Shown here: in pieces, positions 26,825-35,933 of the stretch
Layout of the letters: every line of letters starts with the position of its first letter
Position numbering within the stretch: the stretch's first letter is position 1
NCBI GenBank assembly: GCA_016781135.1
Contig: JADDQY010000088.1
Span: forward strand, 1 to 35,934
DNA length: 35,934 nt
DNA from: Actinomycetota bacterium
Lineage (GTDB): Bacteria > Actinomycetota > Acidimicrobiia > Acidimicrobiales > CADCSY01
Reading direction: 5' to 3'
Position numbers and translations under genes: made by a program
The notes under the pieces: generated by a model
Database searches by the model: none
Told to the model about the DNA's origin: nothing
Seen by the model: the letters and a program-made list of their open reading frames with translations, nothing else

Positions 26825-28246
26825 GTGGAGGGACCGGCTCGGGTCGTCGTCGTCGGGGGAGGCATCGCTGGGCTGGCCGCCGCCCACGAGCTCGCCGGTA
26901 GCGAGGCGGCGGTGACGGTGAGGGAGGCCGATGACCGCCTCGGCGGCAAGATCCGCACCGACACGTTCGTCGACGCGCCCCTCGACGTCGGTCCTGACGC
27001 CTTCCTCTCTCGCCGGCCCGAAGCCGTCGAGCTGTGCCGCGAGCTCGGGCTGGAACGTGAGCTGGTGGCCCCCGCCGCCGGCGCCGCCTTCGTGTGGGTC
27101 GGCGGGCACCTCCGTCGCCTCCCGCCGGCGACGGTGCTCGGGGTCCCCACCCGGCTCGGGCCGCTGGCGGGCGCACGGGTGCTGTCGCCCCTCGGGCTGG
27201 TGCGTGCCGCCGTGGAACCCCTGGTGCCGGGGCGCCTGCGAGGCGACGAGGCCATCGGGCGCCTGGTCCGACGCCGCTTCGGCAAGGAGGTGCACCAGCG
27301 GCTGGTCGACCCCCTCGTCGGAGGCATCAGCGCGGGGGACACGGACCGGCTCAGCATCGAGGTGACCGCGCCGCAGCTCGCCGCCGCCGCCCGCCGCCAC
27401 CGCAGCCTGCTCGCCGCCGCCCGGTCCGTCACCGCCGAAGCGGCGACGCCTCGGGTCTCCCCGTTCCTCACCTTGCCCGGTGGACTGACCCGCCTGGTCG
27501 AGGTGCTCGCCGGCCACCTGGAGACCGCCGGGGTCGACGTGCGCACCGACGACCCCGTCGACTCGGTCGAGCCCGCCCCTGGCGTTGGCTACGTGGTGCG
27601 GGGCCCCTCGGGCTCGTCGGTCGCCGATGCGGTGATCTTGGCCACTCCCGCGCCCGTCGCCGCCCGACTGCTCGCGCCACACGCTCCAGCCGGCGCCGCC
27701 ACCCTGGCGGCCATCGACTACGCCTCGGTGACGCTCGTGGCGTTCGCCTATCCGCCTGCCGCCCTCGGCCGTCGGCTCGACGGCAGCGGCTTCGTGGTCG
27801 CCCGGGGAGAAGGGCGTCTCATGACCGCCTGCTCGTGGACGTCGAGCAAGTGGGCCCACGTCGCTCCCCAAGGGCAGGTCGTGCTGCGGGTCTCGACCGG
27901 GCGCTCCGGCGATGATCGAGCCGACGAGCTGAGCGACGGCGCCCTGGTCGCCGCCCTGCGCCTCGAGCTGGCCGAAGCCCTCGGCATCGTCGCCCCGCCC
28001 ACCGAGGTGAGCGTCACCCGCTGGCCCCGGGCCTTTCCCCAGTTCACCCCCGGCCACCGCCAGCGGATGGCGACGGTCGAGGCCGAGCTCACCCGCCGGC
28101 TCCCCGGCGTCACCCTGGCCGGTGCCGCCCTGGCTGGTGTGGGGGTGCCGACCTGCATCGCCACTGGACGCACCGCAGCCCGGCGCGCCCTCGGCCACCG
28201 TGGCCGAGACCTGGACGGGCTCAGCCGCCACAGGCCCCCACCATGA
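26825..28246 (+). CDS. hemY: Protoporphyrinogen/coproporphyrinogen oxidase (HemY/CgoX)
   Basis: VVVVGGGIAGLAAAHEL...DRLGGKIRTD...GPDAFLSRRPEAVELCRELGL...LTLPGGLTRLVEVL; C-term GAALAGVGVPTCIATGRTAARRAL. Confidence 0.92.
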   Translation: MEGPARVVVVGGGIAGLAAAHELAGSEAAVTVREADDRLGGKIRTDTFVDAPLDVGPDAFLSRRPEAVELCRELGLERELVAPAAGAAFVWVGGHLRRLPPATVLGVPTRLGPLAGARVLSPLGLVRAAVEPLVPGRLRGDEAIGRLVRRRFGKEVHQRLVDPLVGGISAGDTDRLSIEVTAPQLAAAARRHRSLLAAARSVTAEAATPRVSPFLTLPGGLTRLVEVLAGHLETAGVDVRTDDPVDSVEPAPGVGYVVRGPSGSSVADAVILATPAPVAARLLAPHAPAGAATLAAIDYASVTLVAFAYPPAALGRRLDGSGFVVARGEGRLMTACSWTSSKWAHVAPQGQVVLRVSTGRSGDDRADELSDGALVAALRLELAEALGIVAPPTEVSVTRWPRAFPQFTPGHRQRMATVEAELTRRLPGVTLAGAALAGVGVPTCIATGRTAARRALGHRGRDLDGLSRHRPPP

Positions 28247-28254
28247 GGCGCAGA

Positions 28255-28277
28255 GCGGGCGGGCGTGGCGCCCCCGC
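28255..28277. terminator. Possible bidirectional terminator hairpin between convergent hemY and nitrate reductase genes
   Basis: GCGGgcGGGCG-tgg-CGCCCCCGC stem-loop in the short convergent intergenic gap; no T-tract. Confidence 0.3.
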
Positions 28278-28285
28278 CGGCCCTC

Positions 28286-30508
28286 CTAGGTCTCCCAGCT
28301 CTCCAGCCTCCGCACGACCACCGCGCAGTGCTTGAACGAGGGCTGGCGTGACTGGGGGTCGACGCTCGGGAACGTGAGCCGGTTCACGTCGGGGTGGTGC
28401 ATGGCGAGGAACACCTGGCCCCGCTGCACGGTCGGCGTCACCAGCACCCGGGCGCGCATCGACCCCCGGGCCGAGGCCACCTCGACCCACTCGTCGGCCA
28501 CCACCCCCAGCTCGTCGGCGTCACCCGGCGCCATCTCCACCTGCGGATCCTCCGGGTACAGCGTGCGCAGCAGTGCCGACTTGGAGGTGCGGGTCTGGGT
28601 GTGCCACTGCCCGGAGCTGCCCCGCCCGGTGAGAAGCACGAGCGGGTAGCGCCGGCTGGTCGCCTCCCGGACGGGGCGGGGCTCACCGAAGCAGAACCGC
28701 GCCCGGCCGTCGGCGTGGAAGAACCGACCGTCGGCGAACAGGCGCCGCTGCTCGGCGACGGTGGCCGTCGTGCCCAGGGGCAGTGGCCACTGCACGCCGC
28801 CGAGCTCGTGGACCATCCCGTAGCCTTCGACGCCCCCGAAGTCGCAGGGGCGACCGGCGGACAGCCGGGTCAGGATCTCGAACACCGCCTCGGGCGAGGA
28901 CCACGCCGCGAACCGCTCCCCACAGCCCCACGCCTCGGCCACCAGCTTGAAGATGGCGAAGTCGTCGAGCGCCTGCCCGGGCGCCCGGGCCACCCGCTTG
29001 ACCAGGCCGATGCGCCGCTCCGAGTTGATGAACGTGCCCTCCTTCTCCCCCCACCCGGCGGCGGGGAGGACGAGGTCGGCCCGCTGGGCGGTCTCGGTGG
29101 TGGGGAACATGTCCTGGACCACCAGGAAGTCGAGCCGGCCGAGCAGGTCGTGGAGCTCGGTGTGGTTGATCCACGAGTGGGCCGAGTTGGTGGCAATCAC
29201 CCACAGCCCCCGGATGTCGCCGGTCGCGATGCCTTCCACGATCTGGTCGTAGGCCCAGCTCGGTTGGCCGGGGATGTGCTCGACACCGATGCCCAGCAGC
29301 CCGGCCACCTCCTCCCGGTGGGCGGCATCGGTGAAGTCGCGCCCTCCGAAGAGGTTGGTGGTGTTGGAGAACAGGCGCGAACCCATGGCGTTGCACTGGC
29401 CGGTGATCGAGTTGGCGCCGGTGCCGGGTCGGCCGATGTTGCCCGTCATCAGGGCGAGGTTGATGATGGCCTGAGCCACCAGCACCCCCTCGTGGCTCTG
29501 GTTGACCCCCATCGTCCACCACAGCGACACCCGCTGCCCCCCGGCGATGGTGGCGGCCACGCGCTCCAGCGCCTCGGGGGCCACGCCGGTGGCCGAGGCA
29601 ACGACCGGCAGCGTGTAGGGCGCGACGTGGGCGGCAAACTTGTCGAAGCCGGTGGTGTGGGCCTCCACGAAGGACCGGTCGACCGCCCCCCGGTCGACGA
29701 GCAGGCGGGCGAGCCCGTACAGCAGCACCAGGTCGGACTTGGGGGCCAGCGCGATGTGCTGGGTGGCGGCCCTCGCCGTCTCGGTGGCCCGAGGGTCGAT
29801 GACCACGACTTCCGGCCGATGGGTGTTGCGGCATACCCGCTCCCAGAGGATGGGGTGGGCCACGCACAGGTTCGACCCCGCCAGCACGATGACGTCGGAC
29901 TCCTCCAGATCGGCATAGGTGTAGGGGGGGGCGTCGAAGCCGAAGGCCTGCTTGTAGGCCACCACCGACGTGGCCATGCATTGACGGGTGTTGCCGTCGC
30001 CGTGGACAACGCCCATGCCGAACTTGGCCACGGCCCCGAGCAGGGCCATCTCCTCGGTCACGATCTGGCCGGTGCTGAGGAACGCCACCGACGCCGGGCC
30101 GTGCTCGGCCTGCACCGCCTTGAACCGGGACACGAAGGCGTCGAGGGCGCGGTCCCATCCCACCGGCACCAGCCGCCCCCGCTCGTCGCGCAGCAGCGGT
30201 TGCGTGGCCCGATCGTCGGCCCTCAGCGGCGCCAGCGCTTCCCACCCCTTGGGGCACGCCCGGCCACGGTTGACCGGGTAGTCGTCGGTGGGCGAGAGGT
30301 TGACGGCCTCGCCGCCTCGGAGGTGGACGTCGAGCGAGCACCCCACCGAGCAGTAGCCGCAGACCATCGAGGTGACCGACTCGGGGGCGAGGCGAGCCGG
30401 CACCTGACCGAGCCCGAACCCGCCTGGGCGCCGAGCCAGGCCCTGCGCCAGCCGTCCCTGGCCGGCGACCAGGAGGTTGGCCACCGAACGGGGCCGGCCG
30501 CCGGCCAT
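28286..30508 (-). CDS. Assimilatory-type (NasA/NapA-like) molybdopterin nitrate reductase catalytic subunit
   Basis: [13 protein letters not shown]...CPKGWEAL [4Fe-4S] motif; [22 protein letters not shown] (Cys Mo-ligand); [57 protein letters not shown]; no Tat signal seen. Confidence 0.88.
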   Translation of the reverse strand: MAGGRPRSVANLLVAGQGRLAQGLARRPGGFGLGQVPARLAPESVTSMVCGYCSVGCSLDVHLRGGEAVNLSPTDDYPVNRGRACPKGWEALAPLRADDRATQPLLRDERGRLVPVGWDRALDAFVSRFKAVQAEHGPASVAFLSTGQIVTEEMALLGAVAKFGMGVVHGDGNTRQCMATSVVAYKQAFGFDAPPYTYADLEESDVIVLAGSNLCVAHPILWERVCRNTHRPEVVVIDPRATETARAATQHIALAPKSDLVLLYGLARLLVDRGAVDRSFVEAHTTGFDKFAAHVAPYTLPVVASATGVAPEALERVAATIAGGQRVSLWWTMGVNQSHEGVLVAQAIINLALMTGNIGRPGTGANSITGQCNAMGSRLFSNTTNLFGGRDFTDAAHREEVAGLLGIGVEHIPGQPSWAYDQIVEGIATGDIRGLWVIATNSAHSWINHTELHDLLGRLDFLVVQDMFPTTETAQRADLVLPAAGWGEKEGTFINSERRIGLVKRVARAPGQALDDFAIFKLVAEAWGCGERFAAWSSPEAVFEILTRLSAGRPCDFGGVEGYGMVHELGGVQWPLPLGTTATVAEQRRLFADGRFFHADGRARFCFGEPRPVREATSRRYPLVLLTGRGSSGQWHTQTRTSKSALLRTLYPEDPQVEMAPGDADELGVVADEWVEVASARGSMRARVLVTPTVQRGQVFLAMHHPDVNRLTFPSVDPQSRQPSFKHCAVVVRRLESWET

Positions 30509-32157
30509 CAGTGCCCCGCCGGCATGCGAGGAGGCGCCACCGCGGTGAAGAACTGCGAGCGCTCGAGCAGCTCGCCGGTCACCAGCGCCACGAAGCACGC
30601 GCCCGCCAGCGCCAGACCCGTTACCGACGACGTCCCGGCCACCGCTACGGCCGAGGCGAGGATCAGCCCCGCCAGGCCGGCGGCGAAGCGCCGTCGAGTC
30701 CCGGCTCGCAGGGGCCCCAACAGCAAGAGGGCGCTGCGGTGCAGCTCGCCGGAGGCGTTCCCGCTCCGACGGGACAGGAACGCCGCTGCGGCGAGCAGCT
30801 TGATGGCGGTGACGGTGGCCACGGCCACGGCCAACAGGGGGCCGAGCTCGCCCGCCGCCTGCTCGGCGCGGCGGCCGCCGATCACCGCGGCCGATGCCAC
30901 GGTGGCGAGCACGGTGACCGAACCGAGCGCCAACGAGCTCGAGGCGAACGTGGCCGCCGTGCGCCCCAGCGCCCACCAGGCGCGACCGGTCACGGCGTAG
31001 ACCAGCGCCGAACAGCCCACGCCGACCACCCCGGCCAGGGCCGCCAGCAGGGCGAGGACGGGCTCGAGGGGCCGTGCGACGTCGACCAGGAGCGCCCAGC
31101 CGTGGGCGGCGGCGAGGACCGCGAACGCGCCGAAGGCCACGATCTCGCGGCTGAGCCACGAGCGCCTGAGCCCGAGCACGGCGCGGAAGGCGTAGGCCGG
31201 CCGCCCGAGGTGGCACACGCTGGACGCAAGTGCCACGACGCCCACCGCGAGGGCCACGGCGGCCGTGACCGGGCGGAGCTCGTCGACCATGGCTGCCGGG
31301 GCCAGCGCCCGAGCCGCCAGGTCGACCACCGAGGTTCCCACCGCCAACTGGGTGAGCACGAGCATCACCGCCAGCGGCGGGTGGGCCTGGCCGGGACGGC
31401 CGCTGCCCGTGCCCGCCGTCGAGGGGGCGAGCTCGTCGGGCGGGCGGGCGCTGCGGTAGATGGTGGTGGGGACGGTGACCGTCGAGGCAGGAGCACCGGG
31501 CAGCAGCGGACCGGTGGCGGCAGCGGCCATGGCGCTGGCGGTGTCGACCAAGCTCACCCGGATGGCGGCGTTGGGGCACGACTGCACGCACGCCGGCGCC
31601 TCCCCTGCCGCCAGGCGACCGGCGCACAGGTCGCACTTGCGCACGATGCCGAGCCCGGCGTTGTAGCGAGGGACCTCGTAGGGGCAGGTGAGCACGCAGT
31701 AGCGGCAACCGATGCACTGGTCGTCCAGGTGGGCGACGATGCCGGTCACCGGGTCCTTCTCGTAGGCGTTCACGGGACAGCCCTTCAAGCAGGCGGGATC
31801 GACGCAGTGGTGGCAGCCGGTGGTGACGGTCTGAGGGCGAGGTGCCGCCTCGGAGCCGCCGTGGACCAGACCCACCGTCCGCCACGACTCGCCGGCGTCG
31901 AGCCCGTTGAGGTTGTGGCAGGCGGTGACGCAGGCCTTGCAGCCCGTGCACGCGTCGAGGTCGACCTCGAAGCCGTACTGCTGCCCCGCCCCCGGCCGTT
32001 GCAGCGGCACCAGGTCGCGGTAGTAGCGGGACGGGGTGGGCACCGCCGAGGGGTGGTGACGCCTGGCGAAGCGTTCGACGGCGGTCAGGTCGGCCTGCTC
32101 GGCCAGGTAGCGGTCGATCGGCGTCAGCTCCTGCACCTGCAGGGTGTCGGTCTCCAC
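30508..32157 (-). CDS. Fused 4x[4Fe-4S] ferredoxin (DmsB-like) plus DmsC/YnfH-like membrane anchor
   Basis: [73 protein letters not shown], followed by about 300 aa of hydrophobic segments; stop overlaps NasA-like ATG (TGATG). Start uncertain. Confidence 0.82.
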   Translation of the reverse strand: METDTLQVQELTPIDRYLAEQADLTAVERFARRHHPSAVPTPSRYYRDLVPLQRPGAGQQYGFEVDLDACTGCKACVTACHNLNGLDAGESWRTVGLVHGGSEAAPRPQTVTTGCHHCVDPACLKGCPVNAYEKDPVTGIVAHLDDQCIGCRYCVLTCPYEVPRYNAGLGIVRKCDLCAGRLAAGEAPACVQSCPNAAIRVSLVDTASAMAAAATGPLLPGAPASTVTVPTTIYRSARPPDELAPSTAGTGSGRPGQAHPPLAVMLVLTQLAVGTSVVDLAARALAPAAMVDELRPVTAAVALAVGVVALASSVCHLGRPAYAFRAVLGLRRSWLSREIVAFGAFAVLAAAHGWALLVDVARPLEPVLALLAALAGVVGVGCSALVYAVTGRAWWALGRTAATFASSSLALGSVTVLATVASAAVIGGRRAEQAAGELGPLLAVAVATVTAIKLLAAAAFLSRRSGNASGELHRSALLLLGPLRAGTRRRFAAGLAGLILASAVAVAGTSSVTGLALAGACFVALVTGELLERSQFFTAVAPPRMPAGH

Positions 32158-32158
32158 G

Positions 32159-32209
32159 TCAACCGGCGGAGGAGGTCGGGCGCAACGGGACGAGAGGGCA
32201 GCGGTCCAC
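32159..32209 (-). other. Candidate leader peptide/uORF (MDRCPLVPLRPTSSAG*)
   Basis: GTG 32209 preceded by TACGTT (32221-32216) at 6 nt; TGA at 32161-32159, one nt before the candidate GTG start of the DmsBC-like gene. Confidence 0.25.
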
Positions 32210-32307
32210 AGCCCGAACGTAGGGAGGGCGGGTTTCGCCGCGGTTGTGCCCCGGTCACCGCCGCGTGAACGAGACCTCTCAGCGGCGTCGGTGGCTGTGC
32301 GCAACAC

Positions 32308-32345
32308 GTCGCCAGGCAGAAACACGCCGGGAAGATGCCGGCAAC
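32308..32345 (+). promoter_or_regulatory. GlnR-like tandem 5-mer boxes (11-bp period) upstream of nitrite reductase gene
   Basis: GTCGC-N6-GAAAC-N6-GGAAG-N6-GCAAC; resembles the Streptomyces GlnR pattern gTnAc-n6-GaAAc-n6 repeated. Confidence 0.4.
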
Positions 32346-32368
32346 ACGGTCTCCGTAGGGTCGCTCGC

Positions 32369-34321
32369 ATGGCTGGTCCCGACATCCCCGCCGTCAAGCG
32401 CGCCGGGCTTCCGGTCGACTTCGATCGCCTCGCCAGCGAAGGCGACGGGTGGCTGACGCCCGAGGACCGCTACGCCCTCAAGACCTGGGGCGTGTGCAAC
32501 CAGGAGCAGGACCACGTGTTCATGGTGCGGGTGCGCAACCCCGGCGGAGCGCTTCCCACCGCCCAGGCCAGAGGCCTCGCCCGGGTGGCCCGCTCGTTCG
32601 GGCCCGACTGGCTCCACCTCACCACCCGCCAGAACGTCGAGCTGCACTGGGTGGAGGCCCGGCGCGTCCCCTCGCTCTTGGACGCCATCACCGAGATCGG
32701 CTTGACGACCCGGTCCGGCTGCGGGCACACCATGCGCAACGTCATGTGCTCAGAGGACGCCGGCCTGAGCCTCGACGAGCCCTTCGACTGTCTGACCGAC
32801 GCCCGTGCCGTGAGCGACGCCATCCTCGCTCGCTCGTCGGAGCTGAACTGCCAGCTCCCCAGCCGGATCAACATCGCCTTCGGGGGCTCCCCCCGGTGCC
32901 GCGCCGACGCCCTGCTCAACGACGCCGGGTTCGTCTCGGTCGTGCGAGACGGCGAGGCCGGCTACGAGCTGTGGGGTGGGGGCAGCCTGGGCAAGGCCCC
33001 ATTCCTGGCGGTCAAGCTCGCCGACTTCATCCCCCGGGGTGACGCGCAGGCCGCCGCCGAGGCTCTGGTCGAGGTCTTCGTCGCCCACGGCGACTTCGAC
33101 AAGCCCACCAAGGGCCGGATGAAGTTCGTCGTCGAGCGGCTGGGCGAGGCCGGCTTCCGGGCCGCCTGGGACCAGGCGTTCGCCGCCGCCCGGTCCCGTC
33201 CTCACCTGCCGACGCCGCCGGTCGAGGTCCTGGGCGAGGCCGACCGGGTGGCGATGCTGTCCCACGTCCCCCCCGGGGGGTGGTCCACGGGAGTACGGCC
33301 CCAGCGGACGCCGGGTCTGTGCACGCTCACCGTCGACATCCCCCTGGGCGACACCAACGGATCCGAGCTCGACCTGCTGTGCGACCTGGCCGACCGCTAC
33401 GCCGACGGCGCCCTCAACCTCAGCCGGGACCAGAACGTGGTGTTGCGCAACGTGGCCGTGGCCAACGTCACCGCCATCCGCGACGCGCTGCGGCCGCGGG
33501 GGTTGTTCCTGGCCGGCGAGGCCCACACCGCTTCAGTGCGGGCCTGCACGGGCTCGGCCGTCTGCGCGCTCGGCATCACCACCGCTCCCGACGCCGGCAA
33601 GGCGCTGCTCACCAGCGCCGGGCTCGGGCGCAACTCGTCCCTGCGGGTGCACGTGTCGGGCTGTCCCAACTCCTGCGCCCAGCACCAAGCCGGCGACATC
33701 GGGTTGGCCGGCTCCAAGGTGCGCATCGGCGGTCGGAGCCGGGACGGCTACCACGTCTTCCTCGGCGCCGACCTCGGTGCCCGGCGCGTCGGCGAGGTGG
33801 TGGGTCGGGTGGCGGGCGAGGACGTACCCGCAGCCGTCGAGGCGGTGGTGGGCACGTGGGAGTCGCTGCGCCACGACGGCGAAGGGCTCGGGAGCACGGT
33901 GGCCCGCATCGGGCACGACGCCTTCGCCCGCCAGCTCGAGGCGGTGATGGCCGAGCGCTGGGCCACGGGTCCCGAGCCCGGCAGCGAGCTGGCCCCGACC
34001 ACGACGCCGGCGACGGCGTCCGTGGCCGGGCTGGCCCCGGGATCGGTGACGGCGGTGACGATCAGCGGCACCACCCTGGCTGTCGCCAACGTCGACGGGG
34101 CCTACTGCGCCGTCGCCGACGAGTGCCCGCACGCCGGCGCCTCCCTCAGCCGAGGCAGCCTGGAGGGCACGTCGCTGCACTGCCCCCGCCACGGCGGCGC
34201 CTTCGACGTTCGCACCGGCGAGGTGCTCGCCGGACCTCCGACCGAGCCCGTGCGCTGCTACCCCGTCGAGGTCACCGGCGGCGTCATCCGCGTGCCCGTC
34301 CCGACCGGGGCGCCCGACTAG
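32369..34321 (+). CDS. Siroheme/[4Fe-4S] nitrite (sulfite-type) reductase with C-terminal Rieske (NirD-like) domain
   Basis: LTTRQNVELHWV...CGHTMRNVMCS; ACTGSAVCALGI (Cx5C) and SGCPNSCAQHQAGDIGL (Cx3C); Rieske ADECPHAGASLSRGSLEGTSLHCPRHGGAFDVRTGEVLAGP. Confidence 0.92.
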   Translation: MAGPDIPAVKRAGLPVDFDRLASEGDGWLTPEDRYALKTWGVCNQEQDHVFMVRVRNPGGALPTAQARGLARVARSFGPDWLHLTTRQNVELHWVEARRVPSLLDAITEIGLTTRSGCGHTMRNVMCSEDAGLSLDEPFDCLTDARAVSDAILARSSELNCQLPSRINIAFGGSPRCRADALLNDAGFVSVVRDGEAGYELWGGGSLGKAPFLAVKLADFIPRGDAQAAAEALVEVFVAHGDFDKPTKGRMKFVVERLGEAGFRAAWDQAFAAARSRPHLPTPPVEVLGEADRVAMLSHVPPGGWSTGVRPQRTPGLCTLTVDIPLGDTNGSELDLLCDLADRYADGALNLSRDQNVVLRNVAVANVTAIRDALRPRGLFLAGEAHTASVRACTGSAVCALGITTAPDAGKALLTSAGLGRNSSLRVHVSGCPNSCAQHQAGDIGLAGSKVRIGGRSRDGYHVFLGADLGARRVGEVVGRVAGEDVPAAVEAVVGTWESLRHDGEGLGSTVARIGHDAFARQLEAVMAERWATGPEPGSELAPTTTPATASVAGLAPGSVTAVTISGTTLAVANVDGAYCAVADECPHAGASLSRGSLEGTSLHCPRHGGAFDVRTGEVLAGPPTEPVRCYPVEVTGGVIRVPVPTGAPD

Positions 34322-34334
34322 GAGACGGAGTCCC

Positions 34335-35684
34335 ATGGCCCGCTGGATCACCCGCTGGGAGCCCGAAGACGAACGCTTCTGGTCGACGACCGGTCGGGCC
34401 ATCGCCCGGCGCAACCTCGTCTTCTCGATCTTCGCCGAGCTCCTCGGGTTCTCCGTGTGGCTCCTGTGGAGCGTCATCGTCACCCGGCTGAACGATGCCG
34501 GCTTCGACCTGTCGTCCGGGCAGCTGTTCACGTTGGTCGCCGTGCCCGCCCTGGTGGGGGCCACGGCTCGCTTCCCTTACACCTTCGCCGTCCCCCGCTT
34601 CGGCGGCCGCAACTGGACGGTGGTCAGCGCCCTGCTGCTGCTCGTCCCCACCACCTTGCTGGTCGTGCTGGTCGACGACCCGACCACTCCCTACCCGGTC
34701 CTGCTGGCGGCCGCCGCCACCGCCGGCCTCGGCGGCGGAAACTTCGCCTCCAGCATGGCCAACATCTCGTTCTTCTTCCCCGACCGAGAGAAGGGCTGGG
34801 CGCTCGGCCTCAACGCCGCCGGTGGCAACATCGGGGTCGCCGTGCTGCAGCTGGTGGCGCCGGTGGCCATCACCGTCGGAGCGTCGCTCGAGCTGCGCAA
34901 CGCCGGGCTGATGCTGATGCCGTTCATCGTCGCCGCCGCCTGCTGCGCCTGGCGGTGGATGGACAACCTCAGCACCGCCCGATCGTCGTTCCGCGACCAG
35001 GTGGTCGTGGCCCGCAACCGCCACACCTGGATCGTGGCGTGGCTCTACATCGGCACGTTCGGCTCGTTCATCGGTTACTCGGCCGGGCTCCCGTTGCTGA
35101 TGAAGCAGGAGTTCGCCGACCCCAACGCCATCAAGTACGCCTTCCTCGGCCCGCTGGTGGGCTCGCTCACCCGTCCCCTCGGCGGAAGGCTGGCCGACCG
35201 CCTCGGCGGGGCCCGGGTCACGGCGTCGAACTTCTCGGTGATGATCGCCGCCGTGCTCGGTGTGGTGTTCGCCCTGAGCGACACCGGCGCCGCCTGGTCC
35301 TTTCCGGTGTTCCTGGCCATGTTCCTCGTGCTGTTCGTGACCACCGGCATCGGCAACGGGTCCACCTTCCGCATGGTGCCGGTCATCTTCCGGGCCCACC
35401 ACCTCGGCCGGGACGCCGGCGACGGGCGCGCGCAACCGGAGGCACTGGTCACCGCCCGCCGGGAGAGCGCGGCGGTGCTCGGCATCACCTCCGCGGTGGG
35501 CGCGTACGGCGGGTTCTTCATCCCCCAGGGCTTTGGCTTGTCGACCACCGTCACCGGGGGGCCTACCGCCGCCCTGCTCGTGTTCGTCGCCTTCTACGGT
35601 TCGTGCAGGGCGCTCACGTGGTGGTGCTACCTGCGGCGGCGGGTGGCGGCTCGGGTGCCCAACCTGGCGTGGGCCCGACCGTGA
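34335..35684 (+). CDS. narK: MFS nitrate/nitrite transporter, NarK family
   Basis: VFSIFAELLGFSVWLLWSVIV...GGGNFASSMANISFFFPDREKGWALGLNAAGGNIGVAVLQL...GGRLADRLGG; SD GGAG upstream of ATG 34335. Confidence 0.93.
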   Translation: MARWITRWEPEDERFWSTTGRAIARRNLVFSIFAELLGFSVWLLWSVIVTRLNDAGFDLSSGQLFTLVAVPALVGATARFPYTFAVPRFGGRNWTVVSALLLLVPTTLLVVLVDDPTTPYPVLLAAAATAGLGGGNFASSMANISFFFPDREKGWALGLNAAGGNIGVAVLQLVAPVAITVGASLELRNAGLMLMPFIVAAACCAWRWMDNLSTARSSFRDQVVVARNRHTWIVAWLYIGTFGSFIGYSAGLPLLMKQEFADPNAIKYAFLGPLVGSLTRPLGGRLADRLGGARVTASNFSVMIAAVLGVVFALSDTGAAWSFPVFLAMFLVLFVTTGIGNGSTFRMVPVIFRAHHLGRDAGDGRAQPEALVTARRESAAVLGITSAVGAYGGFFIPQGFGLSTTVTGGPTAALLVFVAFYGSCRALTWWCYLRRRVAARVPNLAWARP

Positions 35685-35729
35685 CCCGCCCGCCCGTGAC
35701 CCAGGGGGGCGGCAGAGAACGACCACCTC

Positions 35730-35933
35730 TTGGTCGCCGGCCTCGGGCTCACCGCCCTCGGCATCGCCGAGCCGGTGCTCGTGGTCACCCACCGACCGCT
35801 CTTACGGCCGTTGGCCGCATGGCTGCTGGCCGCAACCAGGGGGAGCTGGTTCGCCCGGTTCTGGGAAAAGGCTGCCGAACCGTCCGCCGGCCCGCACGGG
35901 GCGACCCAGGCGCGCCCGGGCTGCCCTGCCTAG
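35730..35933 (+). CDS. Small hypothetical ORF downstream of narK
   Basis: MVAGLGLTALGIAEPVLVVTHRPLLRPLAAWLLAATRGSWFARFWEKAAE...; TTG start, hydrophobic N-term; no family recognised. Confidence 0.3.
   Translation: MVAGLGLTALGIAEPVLVVTHRPLLRPLAAWLLAATRGSWFARFWEKAAEPSAGPHGATQARPGCPA

Noticed and set aside
28394-31000. 868-aa plus-strand ORF antisense to the nitrate reductase genes
   Set aside because: Low-complexity, G/P/R/H-rich translation typical of the complementary frame of high-GC coding DNA; the minus-strand frames carry clear molybdoenzyme and ferredoxin motifs.
30509-31951. N-terminal extension of the NasA-like ORF (to 31951)
   Set aside because: Out-of-frame overlap of the DmsBC-like gene; real start is ATG 30508 overlapping the upstream stop.
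30511-32268. 585-aa plus-strand ORF
   Set aside because: Antisense to the ferredoxin/DmsC-like gene; no domain signature.
34284-35792. 502-aa minus-strand ORF over narK
   Set aside because: E/G/H/R-rich mirror frame; NarK motifs on plus strand are convincing.
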